A stretch of 22,714 nt of DNA from an uncultured Eubacterium sp. (GTDB lineage: Bacteria; Bacillota; Clostridia; Lachnospirales; Lachnospiraceae): assembly GCA_900548465.1 (NCBI GenBank), contig URKY01000039.1, forward strand, positions 1 to 22,714, in the 5' to 3' direction. How positions within the stretch are numbered: position 1 is the first letter of the stretch; every line of letters begins with the position of its first letter. Position numbers and translations under genes: made by a program. The notes beneath the pieces were generated by a model. The model worked only from the letters and a program-made list of their open reading frames with translations, did no database searches and had not been told where the DNA came from. Shown here one piece after another: positions 16,002 to 22,714 of this stretch.

Positions 16002-16358
16002 GTGAGTATACAATATAAATTTAGGAAGGATTTATATTCTAAGGAAGCGTTAATAAAAGCGGCGTATAATTTTATTGATGATTTTTATATACATTTGGAC
16101 AGCAATAATAATTATTATATCGTTGACATAGATGCTCGAGAAACGAAAGGTGATTATCCAAAGATAAAGGAATTTCAAAATGAGATGCTGATTCAGGAAA
16201 CTAGGAAAATTGTAAATGATAAAACTATCAACATTCGTGAAATTATGTATTCAAGAGCAATGGCATCAACTGTAATTGATGAAAGTCAGCAGGAGGACAT
16301 AGTAGAAAATGAAAATGCTGACAAAATTTTAGTGGATTGGTTTGAAGAAAATGAATGA
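16002..16358 (+). CDS. hxsD: His-Xaa-Ser system protein HxsD
   Basis: A 118-residue protein. The start is the GTG at 16002, which follows AAAGGAGAG (15984-15992); the longer frame from 15954 lies in the terminator and lacks a binding site. It matches what is known of HxsD, the small partner of the His-Xaa-Ser radical SAM system: an early KAAYNFIDDFYIHLD segment (about 20-34) and the family signature region FQNEMLIQETRKIV (about 61-74), followed by NIREIMYSRA. Its job is unknown; small partners of radical SAM maturases often bind or present the substrate peptide. It is the first gene of the tight cassette and overlaps the next gene by 8 bp. Confidence 0.8.
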   Translation: MSIQYKFRKDLYSKEALIKAAYNFIDDFYIHLDSNNNYYIVDIDARETKGDYPKIKEFQNEMLIQETRKIVNDKTINIREIMYSRAMASTVIDESQQEDIVENENADKILVDWFEENE

Positions 16359-16563
16359 TTGTTTGAAACTAAATAAGGAACTTTATGCAAAAAAGATTAT
16401 TGAAGAGGTTATAAAAGATTATTCAGAGATTTGTATTGTATACCTCACTGAGAATGAAGGATATTATAATTGCAAGTTTCTTGATACTGTGATGGATAAG
16501 AAAATAACGATGAAAGAATTTGAAGATTATTTGATTGGTTTGACGAGAAAATATGAGTATTGA
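16351..16563 (+). CDS. HxsD-like small protein (paralogue of hxsD)
   Basis: A 70-residue protein from the ATG at 16351, overlapping the hxsD end; a TTG at 16342 is an alternative start. No clear Shine-Dalgarno is seen, so translational coupling to hxsD is likely. It parallels HxsD along its whole length: LNKELYAKKI against RKDLYSKEAL, ENEGYYNCKF against SNNNYYIVDI, and KEFEDYLIGLTRK against KEFQNEMLIQETRK. It lacks the acidic C-terminal tail of HxsD. It is probably a duplicated and diverged HxsD, possibly a second presentation subunit. The relationship was judged by eye. Confidence 0.65.
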   Translation: MNDCLKLNKELYAKKIIEEVIKDYSEICIVYLTENEGYYNCKFLDTVMDKKITMKEFEDYLIGLTRKYEY

Positions 16564-17587
16564 TTATATTACCGAAATTGCAATATTAGTGATATGTTTA
16601 ATTAGTATTTTTACAGATTTAAAGTATGGGATTATTAGAAATGTACATCTTCTAATATTTGGAACAATTGCAATTGGATTAAACATTATTTCTTTCTTTT
16701 TTAATAAAGATTTTGAAAGATTAGAATATCTTTGGGCTGTAATAATTAGTATTATAATTTCATTGATTTTATATTTTACAAAAATCTGGGCAGGTGGAGA
16801 CTGTAAGTTGTATTTGGTTATTGCGTTGTCGATGCCATATTGTATTGTAAGTAAGCAAACTTATAGAATAAGTTGGACTATTTTTGTTCCAATAATTGCA
16901 TTTTTAATTGGATATTTGTTTATAATTATAGATTCAATTTTAAAAAAAATTCAGAAAAAGGATAATAAAGAAGGAAAAGAAAATATATTAAAAAAATCCT
17001 TGGAAGGATTTATAAAATATTTAAAATATTATCTTGCAATAATATTGGTTAATCGAATATTATCAATGATGTATGTTGGATTGAACATAGCGACTGTCAA
17101 TAAATGGATAGCGTTAATGATCAATGTGACAATTATTATAGTTATTAGTAAACTTGACATTTTAAAATATAAGAGTGTGGTATTTACTCTGATAATTGTG
17201 GATATGGCAATCGGTGTATTAGACTTAGAATGGCTTTTTAACCGACAGACAATTTTGATATGGATTGCAATAATCATATCCAATATACTTAAAAATTTTG
17301 CCGACAGTTATAATTATGAGTACATAGATATTAATAAAGTTAGAGCAGGGATGATTTTGTCAACTGCAAGTTCCATGATTTTGGCAAATGATAAATTAAG
17401 CCAGTTTAAAAAAGTTTCGGATGAAACGCTAAAATCACGCTTAACAGAGGAAGATGTAGAGCAAATTCATGACTTTTTAGCAAAAAGAAATTATTTAAAG
17501 CAGGTTAGTATAGTAAAGAAAATACCATTTGCATTGTTTATATCAGTGGCAACAATTCTTGTCTTGATTGGAGGTAATTTGTTATGA
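16553..17587 (+). CDS. A24-type prepilin-peptidase-like membrane protein
   Basis: A 344-residue polytopic membrane protein. Two aspartates sit in the contexts that define the GxGD-type A24 prepilin peptidases: Asp22 in FTDLKYGIIRN (compare D-L-x-x-x-x-I-x-N) and Asp83 in WAGGDCKLYLV. About eight hydrophobic segments fill residues 6-255, including an inserted charged loop near 128-150. A cytoplasm-like segment (about 255-320) and a final hydrophobic helix (323-343) follow; the C-terminal part goes beyond a usual A24 peptidase. It overlaps the upstream gene by 11 bp and hxsC by ATGA. No pilin or competence genes are present, so the likely substrate is a cassette protein such as HxsA; that is inference. 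Confidence 0.75.
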   Translation: MSIDYITEIAILVICLISIFTDLKYGIIRNVHLLIFGTIAIGLNIISFFFNKDFERLEYLWAVIISIIISLILYFTKIWAGGDCKLYLVIALSMPYCIVSKQTYRISWTIFVPIIAFLIGYLFIIIDSILKKIQKKDNKEGKENILKKSLEGFIKYLKYYLAIILVNRILSMMYVGLNIATVNKWIALMINVTIIIVISKLDILKYKSVVFTLIIVDMAIGVLDLEWLFNRQTILIWIAIIISNILKNFADSYNYEYIDINKVRAGMILSTASSMILANDKLSQFKKVSDETLKSRLTEEDVEQIHDFLAKRNYLKQVSIVKKIPFALFISVATILVLIGGNLL

Positions 17588-18687
17588 TGCTAAAATTAAA
17601 TAATTATGATAGAGGATATCATATTGCATCATTTGCAAAGACTGATAGGACTTTAAATAATATGAAGTCCAGAGATTACAGTATTGTTTATTTAAAGGAT
17701 GATTCACTTGTTTTTTATCCAAAACAGTGGGAGATTAAATTGGAAGAAGATGAAATAGATGCTTTTAATCATGTTGGCGAATATAGCATTTTAGAATTTG
17801 GTAAAGATGGAGTTTATATTTATTATGATTCAACATCAGTCGACAACGCATTATTTATAACTAATAAATGTAATTCGAATTGTGTTATGTGTCCTACAAG
17901 TGATATTGTCAGAAAAAATTCTGGAATTGAGTCTGTTGATAACCTGTTAAAAATCAGTAGTCAGATTCCAAGTGATGCGGCACATATTACGATTACCGGA
18001 GGGGAGCCATTTTTATTAAAGAAAGATATTTTTAAACTTTTTAGTTATTTGAAGAGCAATTTAAATCAGGTGGAGTATTTGTTATTAACTAATGGAAGAG
18101 CATTGGCGGATAAAGAGTATTTTAACTTATTTAAAGAAAACGTACCTGACAATACTATTGTTGGAATTCCAATTCATGGATATGATGATATAACACATGA
18201 TGGAATAACAAGAGCAAAGAATAGTTTGCAGCAAACAGTCAAAGGAATAAAAAATCTATTGTCAGTCCACATAAGAGTAGAAATAAGAATTGTGGTAAGT
18301 AAATTAAATGCTGAATTTCTTGATAAAATTGTGGACTTGATAGTGACAGAACTAAAAGGTGTATATACCATAAAATTTATCGGGTTAGAGATGTTAGGAA
18401 ATGCTAGACGTAATATTGACCAAGTATGGATGAGTTATAGCGATTCGTTTAAATATATGAAACTTCCGATAAAAAAATTAGTTTTGGCTGGGTTTAATGT
18501 AGGAATATATAATTATCCATTGTGTTGTGTGGATAAAGGATATTGGCCTATATGTGAAAAAAGTATTACAGATTATAAAGTCAGGTATTTGTCAGAATGT
18601 GGTGCATGCTCAAAAAAAGATGCATGTGGTGGGATGTTTAATGGCACTTACAGGTTAATGGAAGGAATCGTGAAAGCAATAAAATGA
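17584..18687 (+). CDS. hxsC: His-Xaa-Ser system radical SAM maturase HxsC
   Basis: A 367-residue radical SAM enzyme. The 4Fe-4S/SAM motif is Cys96-x3-Cys100-x2-Cys103 (NKCNSNCVMC), followed by the glycine-rich TITGGEPFL strand. The C-terminal region has the pattern I associate with HxsC: YPLCCVDKGYWP, then SITDYKVRYLSECGACSKKD and CGGMF, likely auxiliary-cluster cysteines. The N-terminal 90 residues form a leader-binding-like or unassigned domain. The ATG overlaps the upstream stop (ATGA) and follows GGAGG (17569-17573). It is paired with the second radical SAM enzyme by another ATGA overlap. Expected chemistry is radical modification of the His-x-Ser repeats of HxsA; the product is not known. 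Confidence 0.88.
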   Translation: MMLKLNNYDRGYHIASFAKTDRTLNNMKSRDYSIVYLKDDSLVFYPKQWEIKLEEDEIDAFNHVGEYSILEFGKDGVYIYYDSTSVDNALFITNKCNSNCVMCPTSDIVRKNSGIESVDNLLKISSQIPSDAAHITITGGEPFLLKKDIFKLFSYLKSNLNQVEYLLLTNGRALADKEYFNLFKENVPDNTIVGIPIHGYDDITHDGITRAKNSLQQTVKGIKNLLSVHIRVEIRIVVSKLNAEFLDKIVDLIVTELKGVYTIKFIGLEMLGNARRNIDQVWMSYSDSFKYMKLPIKKLVLAGFNVGIYNYPLCCVDKGYWPICEKSITDYKVRYLSECGACSKKDACGGMFNGTYRLMEGIVKAIK

Positions 18688-20069
18688 TAGCACCATTTAA
18701 TTTTAAAAAATATGGAAATAAAATTTTAATAACGAATGATTTAGGAAGATATGATTTTTTAGAAGTTGATGAATTTGAGAGATTTGCAAATGATCATTTG
18801 GAGCAGAATTCAGAATTATATGACAGATTGAAAAGCAATTACTTTTTGTATGATGATTCATTCGAGCAGTTTATCGAAAAGATAAAACCAGAACTTCGCT
18901 ATGGTAAAAGTTATTTATTTTCTGCAACAAGTCTTCATATTTTTGTTGTGACAAATTATTGTAATGCACAATGTGTTTACTGTCAGGCACAGAGTGGCAA
19001 TATTAATATTTGTAAAATGATGAATGAGGATATAGCAAAAAAATCAGTAGATATAGCATTACAATCTCCACAGCGAGAACTAAGCTTTGAATTTCAAGGG
19101 GGAGAACCATTAAGTAATTTTCCGATTATTAAGTTTATTGTTGAATATTCAGAAAGAAAAAAGAAAGATAAAATTATTCATTATAGTCTTGTGAGCAATT
19201 TGTCGCTACTAAATGAAGAAATGGTAAAATTTTTTAAGAAACATAATGTATCTGTTTCTACGTCTTTGGACGGAAATAGAATGTTGCATAATCAAAATCG
19301 TCCTTTATCAAGCGGAAAGAATTCTTATAACATATTAAGGGAAAAAATAGAAATGTTAAGGGAAAGAGGTTTGAATTATGGAGCAATTCAGACAACAACA
19401 AAAGCATCATTAGAACAGGGAAAAGAAATCATAGATGAGTATTTAAATCTTGGGCTTGATAGTATATTTATTCGACCACTGACACCTTTGGGTTATGCAT
19501 TGGAAAGATGGAATGAAATAGGTTATACTGTAGAAGAATTTTTGAAATTTTATAAAGAATGCTTAAAGTATCTTATAAAAATAAACAAAAATGGCAAATA
19601 CATAAAAGAAGGTCATGCAGCTATTTTCCTGTCAAAAATTTTGCGAGGATATGGTGTAAATTATATGGAGTTGCGTTCTCCATGTGGAGCTTCGGTAGGA
19701 CAGATGGCATACTATTTTGATGGTAATATTTTCACATGTGATGAAGGTAGAATGCTTTATGAAATGGGGGATTCTTCGTTTAAATTGGGAAATGTGCTAA
19801 CTGACAATTATGACAAACTAATGAATTCAAAACTTTGTAAAACCATATGTAAGTATAGCATAATAGAGAGCGTTCCAAAATGTTGTGACTGTGTGTACCA
19901 GCCATATTGTGGAACTTGTCCGGTAATAAATTATGCATTGGAAAAAGATATAATAAGTAGAAAGAATAAAAATTATAGGTGTAGTACATACATGGGAATG
20001 ATTGATACTATTTTTGAACTTTTAATGGATGATGATAATATAGATGTTTTAAGGAGTTGGGTAGAATGA
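18684..20069 (+). CDS. hxsB: His-Xaa-Ser system radical SAM maturase HxsB (SPASM)
   Basis: A 461-residue radical SAM/SPASM enzyme. Cys93-x3-Cys97-x2-Cys100 (NYCNAQCVYC) binds the SAM cluster; FEFQGGEPLSNF is the GGE motif. The C-terminal SPASM domain has CGASVGQMAYYFDGNIFTCD, then CCDCVYQPYCGTCPV and a final Cys near 430, fitting two auxiliary clusters as in anSME-like maturases. An N-terminal stretch of about 80 residues precedes the barrel, as in HxsB. It is coupled to hxsC and to the MORN gene by ATGA overlaps on both sides. Role: with HxsC, modifies HxsA. Family assignment is from remembered signature patterns. Confidence 0.9.
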   Translation: MIAPFNFKKYGNKILITNDLGRYDFLEVDEFERFANDHLEQNSELYDRLKSNYFLYDDSFEQFIEKIKPELRYGKSYLFSATSLHIFVVTNYCNAQCVYCQAQSGNINICKMMNEDIAKKSVDIALQSPQRELSFEFQGGEPLSNFPIIKFIVEYSERKKKDKIIHYSLVSNLSLLNEEMVKFFKKHNVSVSTSLDGNRMLHNQNRPLSSGKNSYNILREKIEMLRERGLNYGAIQTTTKASLEQGKEIIDEYLNLGLDSIFIRPLTPLGYALERWNEIGYTVEEFLKFYKECLKYLIKINKNGKYIKEGHAAIFLSKILRGYGVNYMELRSPCGASVGQMAYYFDGNIFTCDEGRMLYEMGDSSFKLGNVLTDNYDKLMNSKLCKTICKYSIIESVPKCCDCVYQPYCGTCPVINYALEKDIISRKNKNYRCSTYMGMIDTIFELLMDDDNIDVLRSWVE

Positions 20070-21034
20070 AAGAAAATAAAATGTTAGGAGAAAATGCTGA
20101 AAGTAAAGCAAAGTTTTTTCAGAGGCATAAAAAAGCAACTATATGTATTGTAGTGCTTTTGATATTGGGGATAATAGGAAGTTATGGAGAAGAACCTGAT
20201 CAGAAAGAGGAGAAGAAAACTACAAAAGCGGTTGAGATAACTGTTAATCAATCCGTGAATCCAGTGCCGAATACGTCAAATGGTACATATTATGGTGCAG
20301 ATTTAGATTTAGAAAGTCATTCTGCTAAATTTGTATTTGATACGGGCGATTCCTATGATGGGGAATGGAATAAAGAGATTCCTGAAGGTAAAGGAAAGTA
20401 TGTTTATAAAAATACTGGCGAATATGATGGACAGTTTATAAATTGCCAGCGCGCAGGTGATGGACAATTTGTATGGGAAGATGGAAGTTCGTATATTGGA
20501 AAGTGGGAAAATGATAAAATAAATGGTAAGGGTACTTATATTTCTTCAAAGGATGTTACATTAAAAGGTATGTTTTCTGACAATAAATTTAATTCGGGAA
20601 CTTTGACATATACTGAGAATGGTAATGTATATAACTATAAAGTTGAAAATGGTGTATTTACTGGCAAAATTACAGTTAAGTACAGTAATGGAAGTAAATA
20701 TTCAGGAGAATATAAAGGTAATAAATTAAGTGGAAAAGGAACCTTAAAGTATAATAATGGGGACAAATATAAAGGAAATTTTTCTAATGGAAAAAAATCA
20801 GGACAAGGAAAATATACATGGAAAAACGGTGCTTATTATAAAGGGGATTGGAAAAACGATCAGATGAAGGGACAAGGAAAATATGTCTATGAGTCTGATT
20901 CAAAAGGAAAGTCTTTAAAAGGAAAATTTAAGAAAAATCAACCGATAGGTGTTTGCGTTTATAAAAGTAAAAAGGGTAAAAAATATAAAACTACATGGAA
21001 AAATGGAGTTTGTACAAAAGTAAAGGGGTATTAA
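20066..21034 (+). CDS. Membrane-anchored MORN-repeat protein
   Basis: A 322-residue protein from the ATG at 20066, which overlaps the hxsB stop and follows AAGGAG. A short basic cytoplasmic N-terminus and one membrane segment (about 23-40, ATICIVVLLILGIIGS) precede a low-complexity linker (45-72). About eight or nine MORN repeats (90-310) follow, such as YDGEWNKEIPEGKGKYVY, YSGEYKGNKLSGKGTLKY and YKGDWKNDQMKGQGKYVY. The repeats should face outside. MORN repeats are binding scaffolds; a role in holding HxsA or tethering the modified product at the envelope is suggested only by its position between hxsB and hxsA. It is 1 bp from the hxsA start. Confidence 0.85.
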   Translation: MKENKMLGENAESKAKFFQRHKKATICIVVLLILGIIGSYGEEPDQKEEKKTTKAVEITVNQSVNPVPNTSNGTYYGADLDLESHSAKFVFDTGDSYDGEWNKEIPEGKGKYVYKNTGEYDGQFINCQRAGDGQFVWEDGSSYIGKWENDKINGKGTYISSKDVTLKGMFSDNKFNSGTLTYTENGNVYNYKVENGVFTGKITVKYSNGSKYSGEYKGNKLSGKGTLKYNNGDKYKGNFSNGKKSGQGKYTWKNGAYYKGDWKNDQMKGQGKYVYESDSKGKSLKGKFKKNQPIGVCVYKSKKGKKYKTTWKNGVCTKVKGY

Positions 21035-21035
21035 A

Positions 21036-21557
21036 ATGGATAAAAAGTTATTTCCGACAATAAAGAAGTCAATAGATGATTTGATAAATGATGAAGAAGG
21101 TAACATCCCAAGAGGAAAGCTAGTTATGTTGGGCTCAACGATAATGTTAATGGGAATGATAATGGGGATAGATGTGTTTGCAGCACATTCTTCTCACAGA
21201 TCACATTCTTCGCATTCATCCCACTCGTCAACATCATACCACAGATCTCATGTGTCTCATACATCACATTCATCAGGATATGATCATTCTTCACATGGTT
21301 CACATAGTTCTCATAGTAATACGCATTCATCGCATGGATCTCATTCTTCGGCTCCTGCACATGTGAATTCAAATACTGGAGTAAGCCATATAAGTAATGC
21401 AGGAGGAAGTATACCAGGAACGTCAGAAATACCAGTACCACAGAAACCATTGGTAAATGATTTTGTGACAAAGTTACCAGATATATCGGCAGTAGTTGGT
21501 GTAGAAATTAATTCGGGAATTACAAATAAGCCAGAAATAAAGAAAGAGGCGGAGTGA
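21036..21557 (+). CDS. hxsA: His-Xaa-Ser repeat protein HxsA, presumed substrate
   Basis: A 173-residue protein behind AGGGG. The N-terminus has an acidic leader and the junction DEEGNIPRGKLVML (about 19-32), a hydrophobic segment (28-47), and a possible signal-peptidase site after FAA (48-50). Residues 51-105 hold 16 histidines, nearly all as His-x-Ser: 15 HxS units (HSS, HRS, HGS, HTS, HVS) and one HSN, with small interruptions (TSY, GYD). A Pro/Ser/Asn-rich tail (106-173) follows. This is the defining feature of HxsA, the peptide target of HxsB/HxsC. The repeated trinucleotide pattern is coding, not a DNA repeat array. Last gene of the cassette. Confidence 0.9.
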   Translation: MDKKLFPTIKKSIDDLINDEEGNIPRGKLVMLGSTIMLMGMIMGIDVFAAHSSHRSHSSHSSHSSTSYHRSHVSHTSHSSGYDHSSHGSHSSHSNTHSSHGSHSSAPAHVNSNTGVSHISNAGGSIPGTSEIPVPQKPLVNDFVTKLPDISAVVGVEINSGITNKPEIKKEAE

Positions 21558-21673
21558 AAGTGTATTAAAAACAAATGATATATTAGAAGGATAAATGATT
21601 GATGGGGAATTGATTCACAAAAATATCAAAAAACACCAAAACATCAAAAATTCCATAAAATAATAAAAAAGTA

Positions 21674-21702
21674 TTGATATCTCAATATTTTTTGCATATA
21701 AT
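21674..21702 (+). promoter_or_regulatory. Promoter downstream of the Hxs cassette
   Basis: TTGATA (21674-21679) and TATAAT (21697-21702) are spaced by 17 bp. The start is expected near 21709, leading straight into a short hairpin with a T-run. Confidence 0.65.
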
Positions 21703-21708
21703 AATACT

Positions 21709-21758
21709 AACAGAACCCAACACGCCTCTCAACGATGCGGACCACGTTGGGTCTTTTA
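21709..21758 (+). ncRNA. Candidate short RNA or attenuated leader ending in a terminator
   Basis: ACCCAAC (21715-21721) pairs with GTTGGGT (21746-21752), then CTTTTAATTTT. Inside, CGC/GCG (21723-21725 with 21737-21739) can form a second stem. With the promoter just upstream, the predicted product is only about 50 nt. It may be a small RNA, or the leader of a gene now displaced by the ISL3 insertion that starts at 21764. Upstream (21558-21673) I see only AT-rich sequence with short ATCAAAA-like repeats. Confidence 0.4.
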
Positions 21759-21763
21759 ATTTT

Positions 21764-22714
21764 GGCTCTTTGTCAAGCATGGGGGTAATCCATTATATAT
21801 ATCGTGTGTGATTTGTAATCACACACGATTTTTATATAGTATCACATGATAACATTATTCTGTTTCTGAAATTTTCAAAATTCCTATATCCATAAGCATT
21901 TCGCTTAATTACTTTAATCTTATTATTCATTCCTTCTGTATATCCGTTTGTATATGGGAAATCAAAACTGTTGAGTATGTATTTCGCCCAATTGGCAAGT
22001 GTAGTAAGTACTGAATTGAATTCAGCCAGTTCACTGACAGAGACGGCATTAATAAATTTACGAAGTTTGGGTTTGGCTTCGGAGCTGCTTTTAGAGTTCA
22101 TAAAGTCATAAAAAAAGTTCTTTTAAATAATAAGCCTGAGCGAGATCATTTGATTATTGTAACATTACTTCAAGAGCCTCAAGATTTTCTTTATTTAATT
22201 TATCTTTATGAGCGAGAATTAATTTACGGCTTCGTTTGAAATATTTTCTCTTTGAAGGATGCATCTGTTTTTGAATTCTAATTCGTACTCTTTCGGTAGC
22301 ACCGGTTACCTGTTTAACCACATGAAATTTATCAATAACAATGGTTGCGTTAGGCAACAGCCTCTGTGCAATATCCTTATAAACCTTGTACATATCCATG
22401 ACAAAGTAACGAACATCCTTACGGTTTGGAAAGTCTCTTAAGTATTCTTCAAGCCTGTATTGAGTTCTGGAAGGAAGAATGTCAAAAAATTTATGTTCTT
22501 TTGGTGCTGTCAGAATGGAATGATATTTATTCCCACCTGAATTACCCTTAAACTCGTCAATTGAAAGAACTAATGGAAGGGTTTTCGGTTTCTGGTGTTT
22601 GATGTCCCTGAGGCGTCTGAAAATAGAGGAAACGGATATCCCCAGCTGCGAGGCGACAGTTGAAACATTAAGAGAACTCTTTAACAGGTGTATTGCTTCA
22701 AAACATAAACGGGT
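21764..22714 (-). mobile_element. ISL3-family insertion sequence, running off the window
   Basis: The terminal sequence GGCTCTTTGTCAAG starts at 21764 and a transposase gene lies inward on the minus strand. The palindrome ATCGTGTGTGATT/AATCACACACGAT (21801-21829) lies between the IS end and the transposase stop, presumably to block read-through. The other end is outside the window. Confidence 0.88.
21832..22714 (-). pseudogene. ISL3 transposase, degraded and 5'-partial
   Basis: Reading the minus strand from the window edge gives an uninterrupted ISL3 (DDE) transposase segment: an HTH-like region (LNVSTVASQLGISVSSIFRR), SIDEFKG with the first Asp, VMDMYKVY with the second Asp, and VIDKFHVVKQVTGATERV. 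It then meets TAA at 22154-22156. A few codons later a 7-A run (22110-22116 on the plus strand), one base too long, shifts the frame. After it the gene resumes as FMNSKSSSEAKPKLRKF and reaches YTNGYTEGMNNKIKVIKR with the catalytic Glu, ending at 21832. The C-terminal part is therefore separated from the first two catalytic residues and the copy should be inactive on its own. Confidence 0.85.

Noticed and set aside
16553..17587. Part of a type IV pilus or competence operon
   Set aside because: No pilin, ATPase or secretin-like genes are nearby; the gene overlaps hxs genes on both sides.
21186..21355. Tandem DNA repeat or CRISPR-like array
   Set aside because: The periodicity is the codon pattern of the His-x-Ser repeats in HxsA; there are no constant repeats with unique spacers.
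22259..22441. Plus-strand open frame opposite the ISL3 transposase
   Set aside because: Its complement encodes conserved transposase motifs; no supporting start signal.

Overview
The window looks like a chromosomal segment from an AT-rich, low-GC Gram-positive anaerobe, most likely a Lachnospiraceae/Clostridia member. The evidence is clostridial-type S12, S7, EF-G and EF-Tu sequences, strong AGGAGG ribosome binding sites, and Tn916-type, MOBQ and ISL3 mobile parts typical of gut Firmicutes. Genus or species cannot be assigned from sequence alone.

Region 1 (1-6762) is core genome. A two-component sensor kinase with a disrupted or missing 5' end is followed by the str operon (rpsL, rpsG, fusA) behind a perfect-consensus promoter. 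tuf follows with its own promoter, which is embedded in a long inverted repeat, and a strong terminator. Two consecutive hairpins precede rpsG and may be a ribosomal-protein feedback site.

Region 2 (about 6765-14279) is a roughly 7.5 kb integrative mobilizable element inserted just downstream of tuf. From the left end it carries four TGCACTT arm-type repeats, a Tn916-like integrase with a one-base frameshift, a Xre repressor with a divergent promoter and operator, a small excisionase-like HTH protein, a DUF3847-like protein, an IncQ/MOBQ-type oriT and a MobA/MobL relaxase. Two visibly AT-richer cargo genes encode a secreted subtilase joined to a metal-hydrolase-like domain and a secreted EF-hand/leucine-rich-repeat-like protein. 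Two more TGCACTT repeats mark the right end.

Region 3 (about 14280-21763) starts with AT-rich non-coding DNA and a terminator. Then come a 73-bp orphan end of an ISL3-family IS, a decayed 5'-truncated MobV relaxase whose only internal stops are four TAG codons, and a small basic protein gene. A tightly overlapping seven-gene cassette follows that I identify as a His-Xaa-Ser (Hxs) peptide-modification system. It contains hxsD, an hxsD-like paralogue, an A24 prepilin-peptidase-like membrane protein, the radical SAM enzymes HxsC and HxsB, a membrane-anchored MORN-repeat protein, and the His-Ser repeat substrate HxsA. In the likely pathway, HxsB and HxsC modify the His-x-Ser repeats of HxsA and HxsD assists. 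The peptidase and MORN protein would then process or position the product at the envelope. The chemistry and purpose of the Hxs system are not known to me.

Region 4 (21764-22714) is the end of a longer ISL3 copy on the minus strand, with a transposase inactivated by a stop and a frameshift, running off the window. Its terminal 73 bp match the orphan end at 14483-14555 at 72 positions, so the Hxs cassette lies between two directly repeated ISL3 ends.
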